64,000 nucleotides of DNA from Pseudomonadota bacterium (lineage in GTDB: Bacteria > Pseudomonadota > Alphaproteobacteria > Rhizobiales > Beijerinckiaceae), in the NCBI GenBank assembly GCA_023450615.1, contig JAEXGT010000011.1:27405-91404 (forward strand). The letters run 5' to 3'. Positions 51,187-61,743 of this stretch are shown in pieces. The notes beneath the pieces were generated by a model. The model made no database searches and was not told the DNA's origin. It saw nothing but the letters and a program-made list of their open reading frames with translations. Both the position numbers and the translations under genes were made by a program. The stretch's first letter is position 1. Each line of letters begins with the position of its first letter.

Positions 51187-51858
51187 ATGAGCGAGAACAA
51201 TCCCGTCGAGGGTTTGAGAGGGGTGCGAGAGGCGATCCGCCGCGCCGCGTCCGACTATGAGCGGGACCCCGCCTCGATCACCCTGGTGGCCGTCTCCAAG
51301 ACCTTTCCGGCAGAGGCTATCGAGCCGGTTCTGGCCGCCGGCCAGCGGGTTTTCGGGGAGAACTACGTCCAGGAGGCCAAGGCCAAGTGGCCGGACCTGC
51401 GCCAGCGCTTTTCCGATGTGGAGCTCCACATGATCGGCCCGCTCCAGTCCAACAAGGCGCGTGAGGCGGTGGAGCTGTTCGACGTGATCCACACCCTCGA
51501 CCGGCCCTCGCTCGCCGAGGCGCTCGCCAAGGAGATCGCCAAGCAGGGAAAAAAGCCGCGCTTGCTGGTCCAGGTGAATACGGGCGAGGAGCCGCAGAAG
51601 GGTGGGGTGGTTCCGGCCGAAATCGACGCCTTCCTGGAGGCCTGCCGCACAAAATACGGCCTCGAAATCGAGGGCCTCATGTGCATTCCCCCGGCGGAAG
51701 ACCCGCCGTCCCCCCATTTCGCGCTCCTCAACACCATCGCCAAGAAGCACGGCCTGAAGGTTCTCTCCATGGGCATGAGCGCCGATTTCGACGAGGCGAT
51801 CCAGCTCGGCGCGACCCATGTGCGCGTGGGCAGCGCGATCTTCGGGGCGCGGGGCTGA
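51187..51858 (+). CDS. YggS-family PLP homeostasis protein
   Basis: 223 residues, alanine-racemase-like barrel. PLP Lys in [19 protein letters not shown], then [34 protein letters not shown], and [28 protein letters not shown]. Balances free PLP, amino-acid and keto-acid pools. Divergent from leuS, a common arrangement in the order. Confidence 0.94.
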   Translation: MSENNPVEGLRGVREAIRRAASDYERDPASITLVAVSKTFPAEAIEPVLAAGQRVFGENYVQEAKAKWPDLRQRFSDVELHMIGPLQSNKAREAVELFDVIHTLDRPSLAEALAKEIAKQGKKPRLLVQVNTGEEPQKGGVVPAEIDAFLEACRTKYGLEIEGLMCIPPAEDPPSPHFALLNTIAKKHGLKVLSMGMSADFDEAIQLGATHVRVGSAIFGARG

Positions 51859-51897
51859 TCATCCCGAACCGCCCATAAGCCAAGGCGATCCAGGGAT

Positions 51898-53127
51898 CTA
51901 ATTCAAACGCCGCAAGGTAGGAGTGAACCAGAACGCGCCTAGCATTGCGCCGTTGAAGAGTGCGCTTGCCACGAAGACCATTCCTATTCCCGAACGCTCC
52001 GACAGAAGGCCTGCGGCAACGATGGCGAATGGCATGGCCAGCTTGAAGAGAGAGCCAGTCAGGCCGGTCACGCGCCCGATCACTGCCATCGGCGTAGTTT
52101 CCTGCCGCAGCGTCCAGATCATCACGTTGTAAATCATCGTGAAGAAGACCTCGCAGGCAAGAACCGCCGTCAGCGCCCCCGGATGCGTCACGAGGCTTGC
52201 CGCAGCGTAGCATGCTGTCGTGACGCCGAGACTGAGAAGACATGTTCCGCCCATGGTGAGCCGTTTGCGAGCCTGTGGCGCAAAAAGAGCGCCAGCAACG
52301 CCGATGCCCCCCGCAACAGAGAACATGAGGCCGGTCTCGGCCCCAGACAGCCCAATGGCTTGAGCTTTCTGGAGCATGCTGATGCTGAACATGCCTTCGG
52401 CGGAATTCGTGACGATCACCACCAGTGTCAGCAGCCATAAGGGGCGATTGGCTCGTAATGCACGCCATCCCTCGATGATCCGAACTCCAAACCTCTCGCC
52501 TGGATTTGCCGCAACCTCGGGCAGCCTGAGCCACAGGATCGTCACGAACCCGAGAAGAGCCACGGCGGCGGCAGTCCAAAGGCTGGCAGAAGGCGATGGC
52601 ATCAGGAGGAGGAGGCCTGCAAGGGCCGGGCCCAGCATTTGAAAAGCCTGGCCGATGGAGGAGAGCGCTGCTGTCGCCGAACCGAGATCCTCCTTCCGGA
52701 GAGCCATTTTCAAAGCAACCGACTGAGCGTTGTAATAGGCATAGATCGCGGTGCTGAGGAGGAAGATCAGAGGATAGGTCAGAACAGGCCGGACGGGCTG
52801 CATCTCAAAGGCGAAGGCCAGAGCGCATAGGCAGATGACCTGTAGTCCTAACGTAGAGACCAACCATCTTTTCTTGTCCGCCTGATCGACAATGGCACCG
52901 ATCACGAAGGCAAGAAGAAGGTTCGGCAGAAAACCCAGCGCACGGACCAGGTTCATCTCGATCGACGATGCTGTAGCCTGATAGACGAGAAGCGGCAAAG
53001 CAATCAGAACGATCTGCTGCTCAAGACCAACGCTGATCGCTGGCGCGAAGAGATTCCAGAATGGTTTCTGACGCCAGATCGATAGCGATCCAGCTTCGAT
53101 CACGGCACCAGACAACTCAGCCCCCAT
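51898..53127 (-). CDS. MFS transporter
   Basis: 409 residues, about twelve hydrophobic segments in two halves. FVIGAIVDQADKKRWLVSTLG is the loop 2-3 motif of the enterobactin-exporter-like (MFS_3) group. Composition looks less GC-rich than YggS or leuS. It lies alone, convergent with YggS. Substrate unknown. Confidence 0.82.
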   Translation of the reverse strand: MGAELSGAVIEAGSLSIWRQKPFWNLFAPAISVGLEQQIVLIALPLLVYQATASSIEMNLVRALGFLPNLLLAFVIGAIVDQADKKRWLVSTLGLQVICLCALAFAFEMQPVRPVLTYPLIFLLSTAIYAYYNAQSVALKMALRKEDLGSATAALSSIGQAFQMLGPALAGLLLLMPSPSASLWTAAAVALLGFVTILWLRLPEVAANPGERFGVRIIEGWRALRANRPLWLLTLVVIVTNSAEGMFSISMLQKAQAIGLSGAETGLMFSVAGGIGVAGALFAPQARKRLTMGGTCLLSLGVTTACYAAASLVTHPGALTAVLACEVFFTMIYNVMIWTLRQETTPMAVIGRVTGLTGSLFKLAMPFAIVAAGLLSERSGIGMVFVASALFNGAMLGAFWFTPTLRRLN

Positions 53128-53309
53128 TACCCGAATCGACTGAAACTATAACACTGTTTCAGATTTTCCGGGCCAGCCTAAATGGGCTGATTTTAAGCTC
53201 ATGGGATCTCGCGCCGTTCTACGTTTCCATCGCTGGACGGATAGGGGGATTGGCATACCAGAGACGTTCTGAAAGGCCTTGAAAGCCGTTCTAGCGTGAT
53301 GCAGGCGCG

Positions 53310-53507
53310 TCACCGCGCCCGTTGGCGCAGGGCCTCCGCGATCTTGCGGTCGGTGTTGAACTGGCTCAGCGCATAGACGGCCCAGAACGCCGCAGGAAGC
53401 CAGCCGATGACGGTCACTTGCAGGATCAGGCAGATCAGCCCGGCGAAGGGCCGGCCGATGGTGAAGAAGGTCAGCCAGGGCAGGAGCAGGGCGATCAGAA
53501 GACGCAT
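53310..53507 (-). CDS. Pmp3/YqaE-family small membrane protein
   Basis: 65 residues, hidden in a much longer open frame whose upstream part has no conserved look. Start MRLLIALLLPWLTFFTIGRP, then GLICLILQVTVIGWLPAAFWAVYAL: two membrane helices, the Pmp3 pattern of proteolipids tied to salt and membrane-potential stress. The family's usual GCG..NI motif is replaced, so it is a divergent member. Confidence 0.7.
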   Translation of the reverse strand: MRLLIALLLPWLTFFTIGRPFAGLICLILQVTVIGWLPAAFWAVYALSQFNTDRKIAEALRQRAR

Positions 53508-53672
53508 TTCAAAAGGTGCCTTTCGTTTCGGTTGATCCTTGAGATGGGGATGCGCGTCCCGCTTGCAAAGGCAAAGCAGCGCCAAACCCGAACGAGATTG
53601 ACGGATGAGTGCTTCACGGGCAGTGAAAGGGCATCGTCCATCGCAGCATTTCCTGGTTGAAGCAGCTCTTAC

Positions 53673-54623
53673 GTGAGGCACGACACTGCCCATCGCCACC
53701 GCATCATTCCGGCCCCCGAGGCCGGAGAGCGCGCTTTGCCGCTCGACGATGTCATGGCGGGCAACTCCATCGACCTCATCAAGACCCTGCCCGACGAGAG
53801 CGTGCACCTGATCCTGAGCGACATTCCCTACGGCATCGGCGCCGAGGATTGGGACGTGCTGCACACCAACACCAATTCCGCCTATCTCGGCTCCAGCCCC
53901 GCACAGGCGAAGGCGGGCGCGGTGTTCAAGAAACGCGGCAAGCCCATCAACGGCTGGTCGGAGGCGGACCGCGCGATCCCGCGCGAATATTACGAATGGT
54001 GCCTCACCTGGGCACCCGAATGGCTGCGCGTGTTGAAGCCCGGTGGTTCTGCGCTCGTCTTTGCAGGCCGTCGGCTCGCCCATCGCTGCATTGCCGCGAT
54101 GGAGGATGCGGGCTTCTCCTACAAGGACATGCTCGCCTGGATGCGCGAGCGCGCGCCGCACCGCGCGCAACGCCTGAGCGCCGTGTACGAGCGACGCGGC
54201 GATGCGGATGCGGCGGAGACTTGGGACGGGTGGCGCGTCGGCAATTTGCGCCCCACCTTCGAGCCGGTTCTCTGGCTCACCAAGCCTTACAAGATCGGCG
54301 CGACGCTCGCCGATAATGCACTTAACCACGGCGTCGGCGCATACAATCAGGATGCCTTCCTGAAATACATGTCCGATCCCGACAACGTGCTCGATCTCGG
54401 CTTCATGCCGAAAGAGGGCGGCCTGCATCCAACCCAGAAGCCCGTTCGCCTGATGCAGGCCTTGATCGAGCTCACCACGCAGGAAAACCAGATCGTGCTC
54501 GATCCCTTCTGCGGCAGCGGCACGACGCTCGTCGCCGCGAAAACCTTGAGCCGCCGCTTCATCGGCTTCGAGGCCGAAAAGGCTTATGTGGAGATTGCAC
54601 GCAAGCGGCTGAGCGAGTCTTGA
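53673..54623 (+). CDS. Orphan DNA methyltransferase (N6-adenine/N4-cytosine type)
   Basis: 316 residues from a GTG at 53673; the true start may be later. Catalytic motif IV is SDIPYG instead of the usual D/N-PP-Y. Motif I is VLDPFCGSGTTLVAAKTL near the C-terminus, so the order is beta-class. EVLRVLKPGG-like RVLKPGGSALVFAG and GGLHPTQKPVRLMQALIEL are present. No restriction gene lies nearby, so it may be an orphan that marks DNA, or a prophage remnant. Confidence 0.88.
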   Translation: MRHDTAHRHRIIPAPEAGERALPLDDVMAGNSIDLIKTLPDESVHLILSDIPYGIGAEDWDVLHTNTNSAYLGSSPAQAKAGAVFKKRGKPINGWSEADRAIPREYYEWCLTWAPEWLRVLKPGGSALVFAGRRLAHRCIAAMEDAGFSYKDMLAWMRERAPHRAQRLSAVYERRGDADAAETWDGWRVGNLRPTFEPVLWLTKPYKIGATLADNALNHGVGAYNQDAFLKYMSDPDNVLDLGFMPKEGGLHPTQKPVRLMQALIELTTQENQIVLDPFCGSGTTLVAAKTLSRRFIGFEAEKAYVEIARKRLSES

Positions 54624-54944
54624 ACCTCCAAACTCGGGCGCGTGAGGTCGCTTATATTGCGTCTCATCCGTTTTGCGATTAGATTACCTTTCATCACACA
54701 ACGTTCGAACCAAGGGAGGGCTGCATGTGTGAGCAATACCAGCATCGCATGTTCGGCCCCTGGCACGCCCTGCAGCAGCTTGTTGCAGGGCCGACCATCG
54801 AACGGATCTAGGCGCTTTCTCGCCTTCAATCTTTCTCCTGGTCAGCTCTGAACGGCTTATCCGCGCCCTGTGATTGCGGCGCGTCCGATACGTTCAAGAC
54901 TTCGCGCATCCTCAACGGATTTGCGCCACCAGCGAGACACTCCC
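54624..54944. other. 321-base gap before the ABC-F gene
   Basis: Between the methyltransferase and the ABC-F gene. It holds one short frame with a good ribosome site (54725-54811, listed separately). I see no RNA gene or clear promoter. Confidence 0.5.
54725..54811 (+). CDS. 28-residue small ORF
   Basis: ATG preceded by AAGGGAGGGCTGC, a strong ribosome site. The peptide MCEQYQHRMFGPWHALQQLV plus eight more residues is not hydrophobic enough for a membrane segment. No family known to me. May be a small protein or a leader peptide. Confidence 0.4.
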   Translation: MCEQYQHRMFGPWHALQQLVAGPTIERI

Positions 54945-56459
<1,515 letters not shown>

Positions 56460-56479
56460 TGACGCAATCATTGCCTCTC

Positions 56480-56581
56480 ACCTCATCCTGAGGAGGCGCG
56501 AAGCGCCGTCTCGAAGGAGGATCCAGAGCGCGCTGGAACCTCCTTCGAGACGCGGACTACGTCTGCTCCTCAGGATGAGGT
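56480..56581. repeat. 102-base long palindrome, CCTCATCCTGAGG family
   Basis: Outer arms ACCTCATCCTGAGGA and TCCTCAGGATGAGGT, inner arms GTCTCGAAGGAGG and CCTCCTTCGAGAC, so the stretch can fold into one long stem. Fragments of the arms recur near 25162 and 30043. Confidence 0.85.
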
Positions 56582-56639
56582 TTGTGGGCAGTGGAAAGCG
56601 TCATGTTCGCAACACCCCCGATCATGACAGAGAGATTCC

Positions 56640-56745
56640 CTAAAATATCGGACGTGAAATCGAACTCACGTCCCCTGCTTTAAGCTTTGTTTGGGCGCAT
56701 CTTGTCACGCAAAACCGGTGCCCGCTTTTGCGTTCGATTCCCTAG
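56640..56745 (+). repeat. 106-bp CTA-ended inverted-repeat element, copy 4
   Basis: Left end CTAAAATATCG, right end CGATTCCCTAG, both more degenerate than other copies. The right end supplies the stop codon (minus-strand TAG) of the ATP-grasp gene. Confidence 0.8.
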
Positions 56746-57590
56746 CCGATCCTGTCCAGAACGGCCTGCGCCATGCGTTTCGCGCTGCCGGGTGCGAATT
56801 CCAGGTAGAGATAGGGCTCGATCAGCTCCAGCTCGTTCAACATGAAACCGCTGTCGCGCGCGATGCCGTCGACACGGGCATAGAGAGGCGTGTGCGGAAG
56901 ATGGGCAAGGCAGGCTGCGCCCGCATCGATCATGTCCTGGCCGAGTACGACGCGTTCATAGGTGATTCCGAACTGATCGTTTGCCCGCCATTCCCCACAG
57001 GGCAGCACACGGCGGACCGCATGGGAGAACGTGCCGTCGATGAAGGTCATCGTCGTCTCGCCGAGCGCGCCGATATCGGACTGGAATTCCTGCAAAAGCA
57101 TCTCGCCGGAGAGGCCATCGACGGACCAGCGATGACGCTCCGCCCAATCGAGCTTCTGCACCCCATGGCCGCTCTGGCTGGAAACCGGTTTGAGGACGGC
57201 TGTCTGCCACTCTTCCTGCTCCATCCTGTCTGCAACGACTTGCGACCCGGCTTCCGGAAGGTGGAAGGTTTTGGGAACCGGAATCCCTGAAGCCGCCATC
57301 TCCAGAAGATAGGTCTTGCGGAAATTCCAGCGCAGAAGGGCAGGGCTGTTGAGCAGTTTAACGCCCGCTTCCTCGAGGGCGTCGATCCAATTCAGGAAGC
57401 GCTGAGGCTCATCGTAATAATCCCAGCAGCACAGGGGCAGCACTGCATCGGCTGCGGCGAAGGTTTCCACGCCGGTCGTTTTCCAGGGCAGGAAATCCGC
57501 CTCCGCGCCGAGCTCGCGCAGGGCGGTCAACAGGGCGTCCAGGTTCGGCGTGGGGTGAGGATACTCGGAACAGGTGGCGATCAGGATCAT
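56742..57590 (-). CDS. ATP-grasp domain protein (glutathione synthetase-like)
   Basis: 282 residues. N-terminal Rossmann-like part with LPLCCWDYYDEPQRF, then the ATP-grasp fold: NFRKTYLLEMAASGIPVPKTF (in part as KTYLLEMAASGIPVPKTF), TAVLKPVSSQSGHGVQKL, LLQEFQSDIGALGETTMTFI, and a C-terminal metal-binding ELIEPYLYLE. The fold joins an acid to an amine using ATP. Substrates unknown. It starts five bases after the L,D-transpeptidase gene, so the two are likely one unit. The stop is in the repeat edge. Confidence 0.82.
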   Translation of the reverse strand: MILIATCSEYPHPTPNLDALLTALRELGAEADFLPWKTTGVETFAAADAVLPLCCWDYYDEPQRFLNWIDALEEAGVKLLNSPALLRWNFRKTYLLEMAASGIPVPKTFHLPEAGSQVVADRMEQEEWQTAVLKPVSSQSGHGVQKLDWAERHRWSVDGLSGEMLLQEFQSDIGALGETTMTFIDGTFSHAVRRVLPCGEWRANDQFGITYERVVLGQDMIDAGAACLAHLPHTPLYARVDGIARDSGFMLNELELIEPYLYLEFAPGSAKRMAQAVLDRIG

Positions 57591-57594
57591 GGAT

Positions 57595-58128
57595 TCAGGC
57601 GACGATTTCGATGTGGGTGTCCGGCCCGATGCGCTCCAGCAAGCGGCGGATCATGCGGGGCTCCACGGCCACGCAGCCTTCCGTCGGCAGGAAGCCCGGA
57701 CGGGCGAGATGCAGGAAGATGGCGCTGCCGCGGCCCTTTCGGATGGGGCCCCGGTTCCAGCCGATGTCGATCACCACGTCATAGAGATGATCCTCCCGCC
57801 ACATCTTCTCATGGCTTAAGGAGCAGGGAAGCGGCACGAGAGTGTTGTAGCGCCTGTCGCGAACGTCGTCGGACCAGCCGTCCCCAGGCCGGATCGGCCT
57901 GAGCTTCAGGCCGGTGCGCGGGCGCGGGCCATGGTCGGCCCGGTAGAAGGCCTGCAGCAGCCGAAAACGCCCGACCGGCGAGGCTCCATCGCCTTCGCGC
58001 TTCCCATGGCTCGTGCCGGAACGTCCGATGGCGCAGGGAAGGGTCAGATTTCCGGCCTTCAGCAACCCCTTTCGATGGTCGAGCGGGGAGCGGTGGACGC
58101 GGATGACATTGACGCGAGTTCGCTTCAT
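57595..58128 (-). CDS. YkuD-type L,D-transpeptidase-like protein
   Basis: 177 residues from MKRTRVNVIRVHRSP (58128). The YkuD-like fold of the COG3786 kind: LTLPCAIGRSGTSHGKREGD, VGRFRLLQ, DVVIDIGWN, then FLHLARPGFLPTEGCVAV with the catalytic Cys in TEGC instead of the usual SHGC. No signal peptide is evident at this start; a start further upstream would add residues but no clear signal. Unit with the ATP-grasp gene downstream. Confidence 0.8.
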   Translation of the reverse strand: MKRTRVNVIRVHRSPLDHRKGLLKAGNLTLPCAIGRSGTSHGKREGDGASPVGRFRLLQAFYRADHGPRPRTGLKLRPIRPGDGWSDDVRDRRYNTLVPLPCSLSHEKMWREDHLYDVVIDIGWNRGPIRKGRGSAIFLHLARPGFLPTEGCVAVEPRMIRRLLERIGPDTHIEIVA

Positions 58129-58347
58129 AGCCGTGGAAGGGCAGGCTCTGCCCCTTGTTGTCAAGCTGGGAATGACTACTCTAATGCAACGGGCGTGATC
58201 GGAAAGCATGAAACTTTCCTTCGGCAGAGCGTTGAAATGCCTAAGCCGTTGACTTGACGATCGCGCATCGAGACAGAGAACGGATATCGGTTCCGCCTCT
58301 GTCCGCTGCCTCAATGCTTATGCCATTCACTGTTTAAAGGGTTTGAG

Positions 58348-59034
58348 ATGTCGAATGCCAGCCGCCTCCTCGTCGTGGATGACGATCAGGACCTGCGCGA
58401 CACCCTGTCCGAGCAGTTGGGCCTGCACGAGGAATTCCAGGTGACCGTCGTCGAGACTGCGGGCGCTGCCATCGAGGCTGTGAAGGGCGACCGGATCGAC
58501 CTCGCCATCATGGATGTGGGCCTGCCCGACATGGATGGCCGCGAGGCGGTGAAGATCATGCGCCAGAACGGTTTCCGCAGCCCCATCATCATGCTCACGG
58601 GCCAGGATTCGGACAGCGACACCGTCATGGGCCTGGAAGCGGGCGCCAACGATTATGTGATCAAGCCCTTCAAGTTCGCCGTGCTGCTCGCCCGCATCCG
58701 GGCGCAGCTGCGCCAATACGAGGCGAGCGAGGACGCGGTGTTCCAGATCGGCCCCTACACGTTCCGCCCCGGCTCGAAGCTCCTCACCAACGAGAAGGGC
58801 TCGAAGCTCAAGCTGACGGAAAAGGAAACCGCGATCCTGCGCTATCTCTACCGCGCCGGGCAGACGGTGGTGGGCCGCGAGACCCTGCTCACCGAGGTCT
58901 GGGGCTACAATTCCAACGTCACCACCCACACCCTGGAAACGCATATCTACCGGCTGCGCCAGAAGATCGAGGCCGATCCGTCCAATGCCCGCATCCTGGT
59001 GACCGAGCCGGGCGGCTACAAGCTGATCCCGTAA
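58348..59034 (+). CDS. cenR: OmpR-family response regulator, CenR-like
   Basis: 228 residues. Receiver domain with RLLVVDDDQDLRDTL, phospho-Asp in AIMDVGLPDMDG, and YVIKPFKFAVLLARIRAQLRQ; winged-helix output LTEKETAILRYLYRAG, VVGRETLLTEVWGYNSNVTTH, HIYRLRQKIE. The ARIRAQLRQYEASEDAVFQIG linker and LTEVWGYN resemble CenR, an essential envelope regulator in alphaproteobacteria. No kinase gene is next to it. Assignment is by recollection of the family. Confidence 0.75.
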   Translation: MSNASRLLVVDDDQDLRDTLSEQLGLHEEFQVTVVETAGAAIEAVKGDRIDLAIMDVGLPDMDGREAVKIMRQNGFRSPIIMLTGQDSDSDTVMGLEAGANDYVIKPFKFAVLLARIRAQLRQYEASEDAVFQIGPYTFRPGSKLLTNEKGSKLKLTEKETAILRYLYRAGQTVVGRETLLTEVWGYNSNVTTHTLETHIYRLRQKIEADPSNARILVTEPGGYKLIP

Positions 59035-59038
59035 AACC

Positions 59039-59533
59039 ATGGCCCTCGACGACGATATCGCGATCCTTTCGCAAGCGCCCCTGTTCAACCTTTTGGAGCG
59101 GGACGCCCTGCGCCTCGTGGCTTTCGCCTCGGAAAGCCGCTCGCTCCGCGAGGGCGACGTGCTGTTCCGCAAGGGCGACCGCTCGGATGGCGGTTACGTG
59201 GTCAGCCGGGGCGCCATCGCGCTCGATTCCAACGACGAGGATTCATCCGCCGCTTTCGTGGCGGGCCCAGGCTCCCTGATCGGCCAGGCGGCGCTTTTCA
59301 CCCGCATCGCCCGCCCCGCCACCGCCACGGCGAAGGAAGCCTCCACCGTGATCCGCGTGACGCCAAGCCTCATGCGCCGCGTGCTGGAAGAATTCCCCGC
59401 CGCCGCCGCCGCCATGCAGGACGCCATGGCCGAGGAACTCGACCGCCTCACCCAGGGCCTGGAGCAGGTGCGCCAAAGGCTGATCGCCATCGACGGCGAG
59501 GAAATTCCAGCGAAAGCTCCGGACGAGGAGTGA
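59039..59533 (+). CDS. Cyclic-nucleotide-binding-like (CNB) protein
   Basis: 164 residues, one CNB fold without an HTH. LREGDVLFRKGDRSDGGYVVSRGAIAL and the phosphate cassette PGSLIGQAALFTRIARPATA are visible. The usual Glu of the cassette is Gln here, although the Arg is kept, so cAMP binding is doubtful. Four bases after the regulator, likely co-transcribed. May modulate that pathway. Confidence 0.85.
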   Translation: MALDDDIAILSQAPLFNLLERDALRLVAFASESRSLREGDVLFRKGDRSDGGYVVSRGAIALDSNDEDSSAAFVAGPGSLIGQAALFTRIARPATATAKEASTVIRVTPSLMRRVLEEFPAAAAAMQDAMAEELDRLTQGLEQVRQRLIAIDGEEIPAKAPDEE

Positions 59534-59546
59534 GGGCTTATTGCCC

Positions 59547-61628
59547 TCACGCCGCCTTCACGCCCGACAGGAACGAGCCGACTTCGCGGGTGAGAGTCTC
59601 GGAATGGCGTGCCAGTTCCTGCGCGGAGGTCAGCACCTGGGCTGCCGCCATGCCGGTTTCGCTCGCGCCCTGACGCACATCGTTGATGTTGCCCGTCACC
59701 GCTTCCGTGCCGCGCGCGGCTTCCTGCACGTTGCGCGAGATTTCGGCGGTGGCCGCACCCTGTTCCTCCATCGCTGCCGAGATCGAAACCGAGATCTGGG
59801 ACATCTCGGAAATCGTGCGGGCAATTGCCTGAATGGCCTCCACGGCCTCGGACGTCGCCTGCTGGACGGAGGCGATCTGCGCCGAGATTTCCTCTGTCGC
59901 CTTCGAGGTTTGGGTGGCGAGATTCTTCACCTCGCTTGCCACCACCGCGAAGCCCTTGCCGGCTTCGCCCGCGCGGGCCGCTTCGATCGTCGCGTTGAGG
60001 GCGAGGAGATTGGTCTGGCTTGCGATGTTGTTGATGAGCTGCACCACGTCGCCGATCTTCTCCGCCGACGAGGCCAGCGTCTGAACGGTTTCGTTGGTGC
60101 GCTGCGCGTCCGCGACGGCCTGTTCGGCGATGCGTGATGACTGGCCGACCTGGGACGCGATCTCGCGGATGGAGATCGACAGCTCTTCGGTCGCTGCGGC
60201 CACCGTCTGCACATTGGCCGATGTCTGCTCGGCGGCGGAGGCGACACTCACCGATTGGCTCGTGGTCTGATCGGCGACGGAGGTCATGGATTGCGCGGTC
60301 GTCTCCATCTGCGTCGCGGCGGTGGAGAGGCCGCCGGTGAGGACGGAGACATTCGCCTCGAACTGCCTGGTGAGCTGATCGAGCATTTGCGCGCGGCGCA
60401 TCTTGGCTTCCGCTTCGACGGCAGCGGCCTCATCGGCCTCTTTCTTCGCGATCAGCGCATCCTTGAACACCTGAACCGCGCCCGCCATCGCGCCGATCTC
60501 GTCCACGCGCTCGATGTCGGAGACCTGCACGCCGGTATCGCCCTGTGCGAGCGTCTTCATGGTGTTGGTGATGCGTGAGATCGGCAGGCTGAGCGAACGG
60601 GCGGCCCACCAGGCGCCGAGCAGGGCCAGAATGAGCAGGCCGGCCGCCGTCAGCAGCATCAGGTTGCGCGCTTCGATGGCGCCCGAAACCATCGCATCGG
60701 CGGGGACGGAAATGGAGAGAAGCCATGGCTCCTCGATTCCCGGGAAAAAGACCGGAACGACGGCGCGATAGATGTCGTTCCCGTCGGCATCCTTGAGCAT
60801 CGTGTCGGCATAGCCTTCCTGCGATTCCTTGGCCTTGGCCGTCAGGTCGGCGATGGCGGCATCGTCGGCAGGCTGTCCGAGGCGCTGCGCATCCTTGTCG
60901 GCGACCCACAATCCGCCCGCGCCGATCAGGCTCACGGTTCCCGCACCGAAGGGCCTGAGCGCGCTGATCGTTTCCGAAATCGCATCGAGGCCCATCTCGG
61001 CGGTAATGATGCCGACAGGCGCGCCGTCGCGGCGCAGAACGACGCTCAAGACCGACAGAAGCACATCCTCCTCGTTTATCTTGTAGGCGTAAGCCGGGAC
61101 GAACTGGCTTTTGTTGTCGCGCAGGGGCTTGGTGTACCAGTTCTCGATGTCCTTAGGCTTATGCGTCAGGTCGAGGAGTTCGAGACCGACCTTCTTGTCC
61201 TTCGTCCAATAGAAGTACGGAGCGAAGCGGCCGCTCGGATCCGAATAGGGATCGGCCAGGAAATTCTTGTCCTGCCGGTCCATGGCATCCGGCTCGAAGG
61301 AAAGCGCCATGCCGATGAGGTTGGGCTGATTCTCGACCGCGAGGGCCAGGATTTCCGCAAGCTCGCCGCGGTCCACCTTGTAATCGTAGATGATGGCTTC
61401 GACGGTCGATTTCATCACCGTCGCGGCGGACAGGGCGCGCCCGATCTCCGACTGCACGAGACTCTTGTACTGATTGAGCAGCGTGTTCGCCGTGACGATG
61501 GCGTCAGCACGGCCCTTGCTCATCATGATCTGCGCGCCCGCAAGGGTCAGGACCGTGCAGGCGCCGATGAAGCCTGCGCCGGCCAGCAGCAGGACGCGCG
61601 TTTTGATGGAACGCAGTTTGAAGACCAT
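59547..61628 (-). CDS. Methyl-accepting chemotaxis protein, double-Cache type
   Basis: 693 residues. Two membrane helices (about 12-34 and 322-345), a large periplasmic dCACHE-type sensor between with [20 protein letters not shown], a HAMP domain (about 345-400), and a signalling domain with the hairpin tip [21 protein letters not shown]. No CheR-binding pentapeptide at the C-terminus. Ligand unknown. Confidence 0.92.
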   Translation of the reverse strand: MVFKLRSIKTRVLLLAGAGFIGACTVLTLAGAQIMMSKGRADAIVTANTLLNQYKSLVQSEIGRALSAATVMKSTVEAIIYDYKVDRGELAEILALAVENQPNLIGMALSFEPDAMDRQDKNFLADPYSDPSGRFAPYFYWTKDKKVGLELLDLTHKPKDIENWYTKPLRDNKSQFVPAYAYKINEEDVLLSVLSVVLRRDGAPVGIITAEMGLDAISETISALRPFGAGTVSLIGAGGLWVADKDAQRLGQPADDAAIADLTAKAKESQEGYADTMLKDADGNDIYRAVVPVFFPGIEEPWLLSISVPADAMVSGAIEARNLMLLTAAGLLILALLGAWWAARSLSLPISRITNTMKTLAQGDTGVQVSDIERVDEIGAMAGAVQVFKDALIAKKEADEAAAVEAEAKMRRAQMLDQLTRQFEANVSVLTGGLSTAATQMETTAQSMTSVADQTTSQSVSVASAAEQTSANVQTVAAATEELSISIREIASQVGQSSRIAEQAVADAQRTNETVQTLASSAEKIGDVVQLINNIASQTNLLALNATIEAARAGEAGKGFAVVASEVKNLATQTSKATEEISAQIASVQQATSEAVEAIQAIARTISEMSQISVSISAAMEEQGAATAEISRNVQEAARGTEAVTGNINDVRQGASETGMAAAQVLTSAQELARHSETLTREVGSFLSGVKAA

Positions 61629-61743
61629 TCGCTTGCCCCCGAGACATAGCTTTCCGAAACTTAGTCGCGTTCTACAGAAGCGAGCTTGCGTCGGGCTTGC
61701 AGGGGCAGCGTGGCAGATCAGCCGGTGATGCGCGCGCGGGCGA

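Noticed and set aside
53310..54428. 372-residue form of the Pmp3-like gene
   Set aside because: The upstream 300 codons are antisense to the methyltransferase and lack any domain; only the last 65 codons are supported.
54642..54851. 69-residue plus-strand frame downstream of the methyltransferase
   Set aside because: No ribosome site and no recognisable pattern; the overlapping 28-codon frame at 54725 has a strong site.
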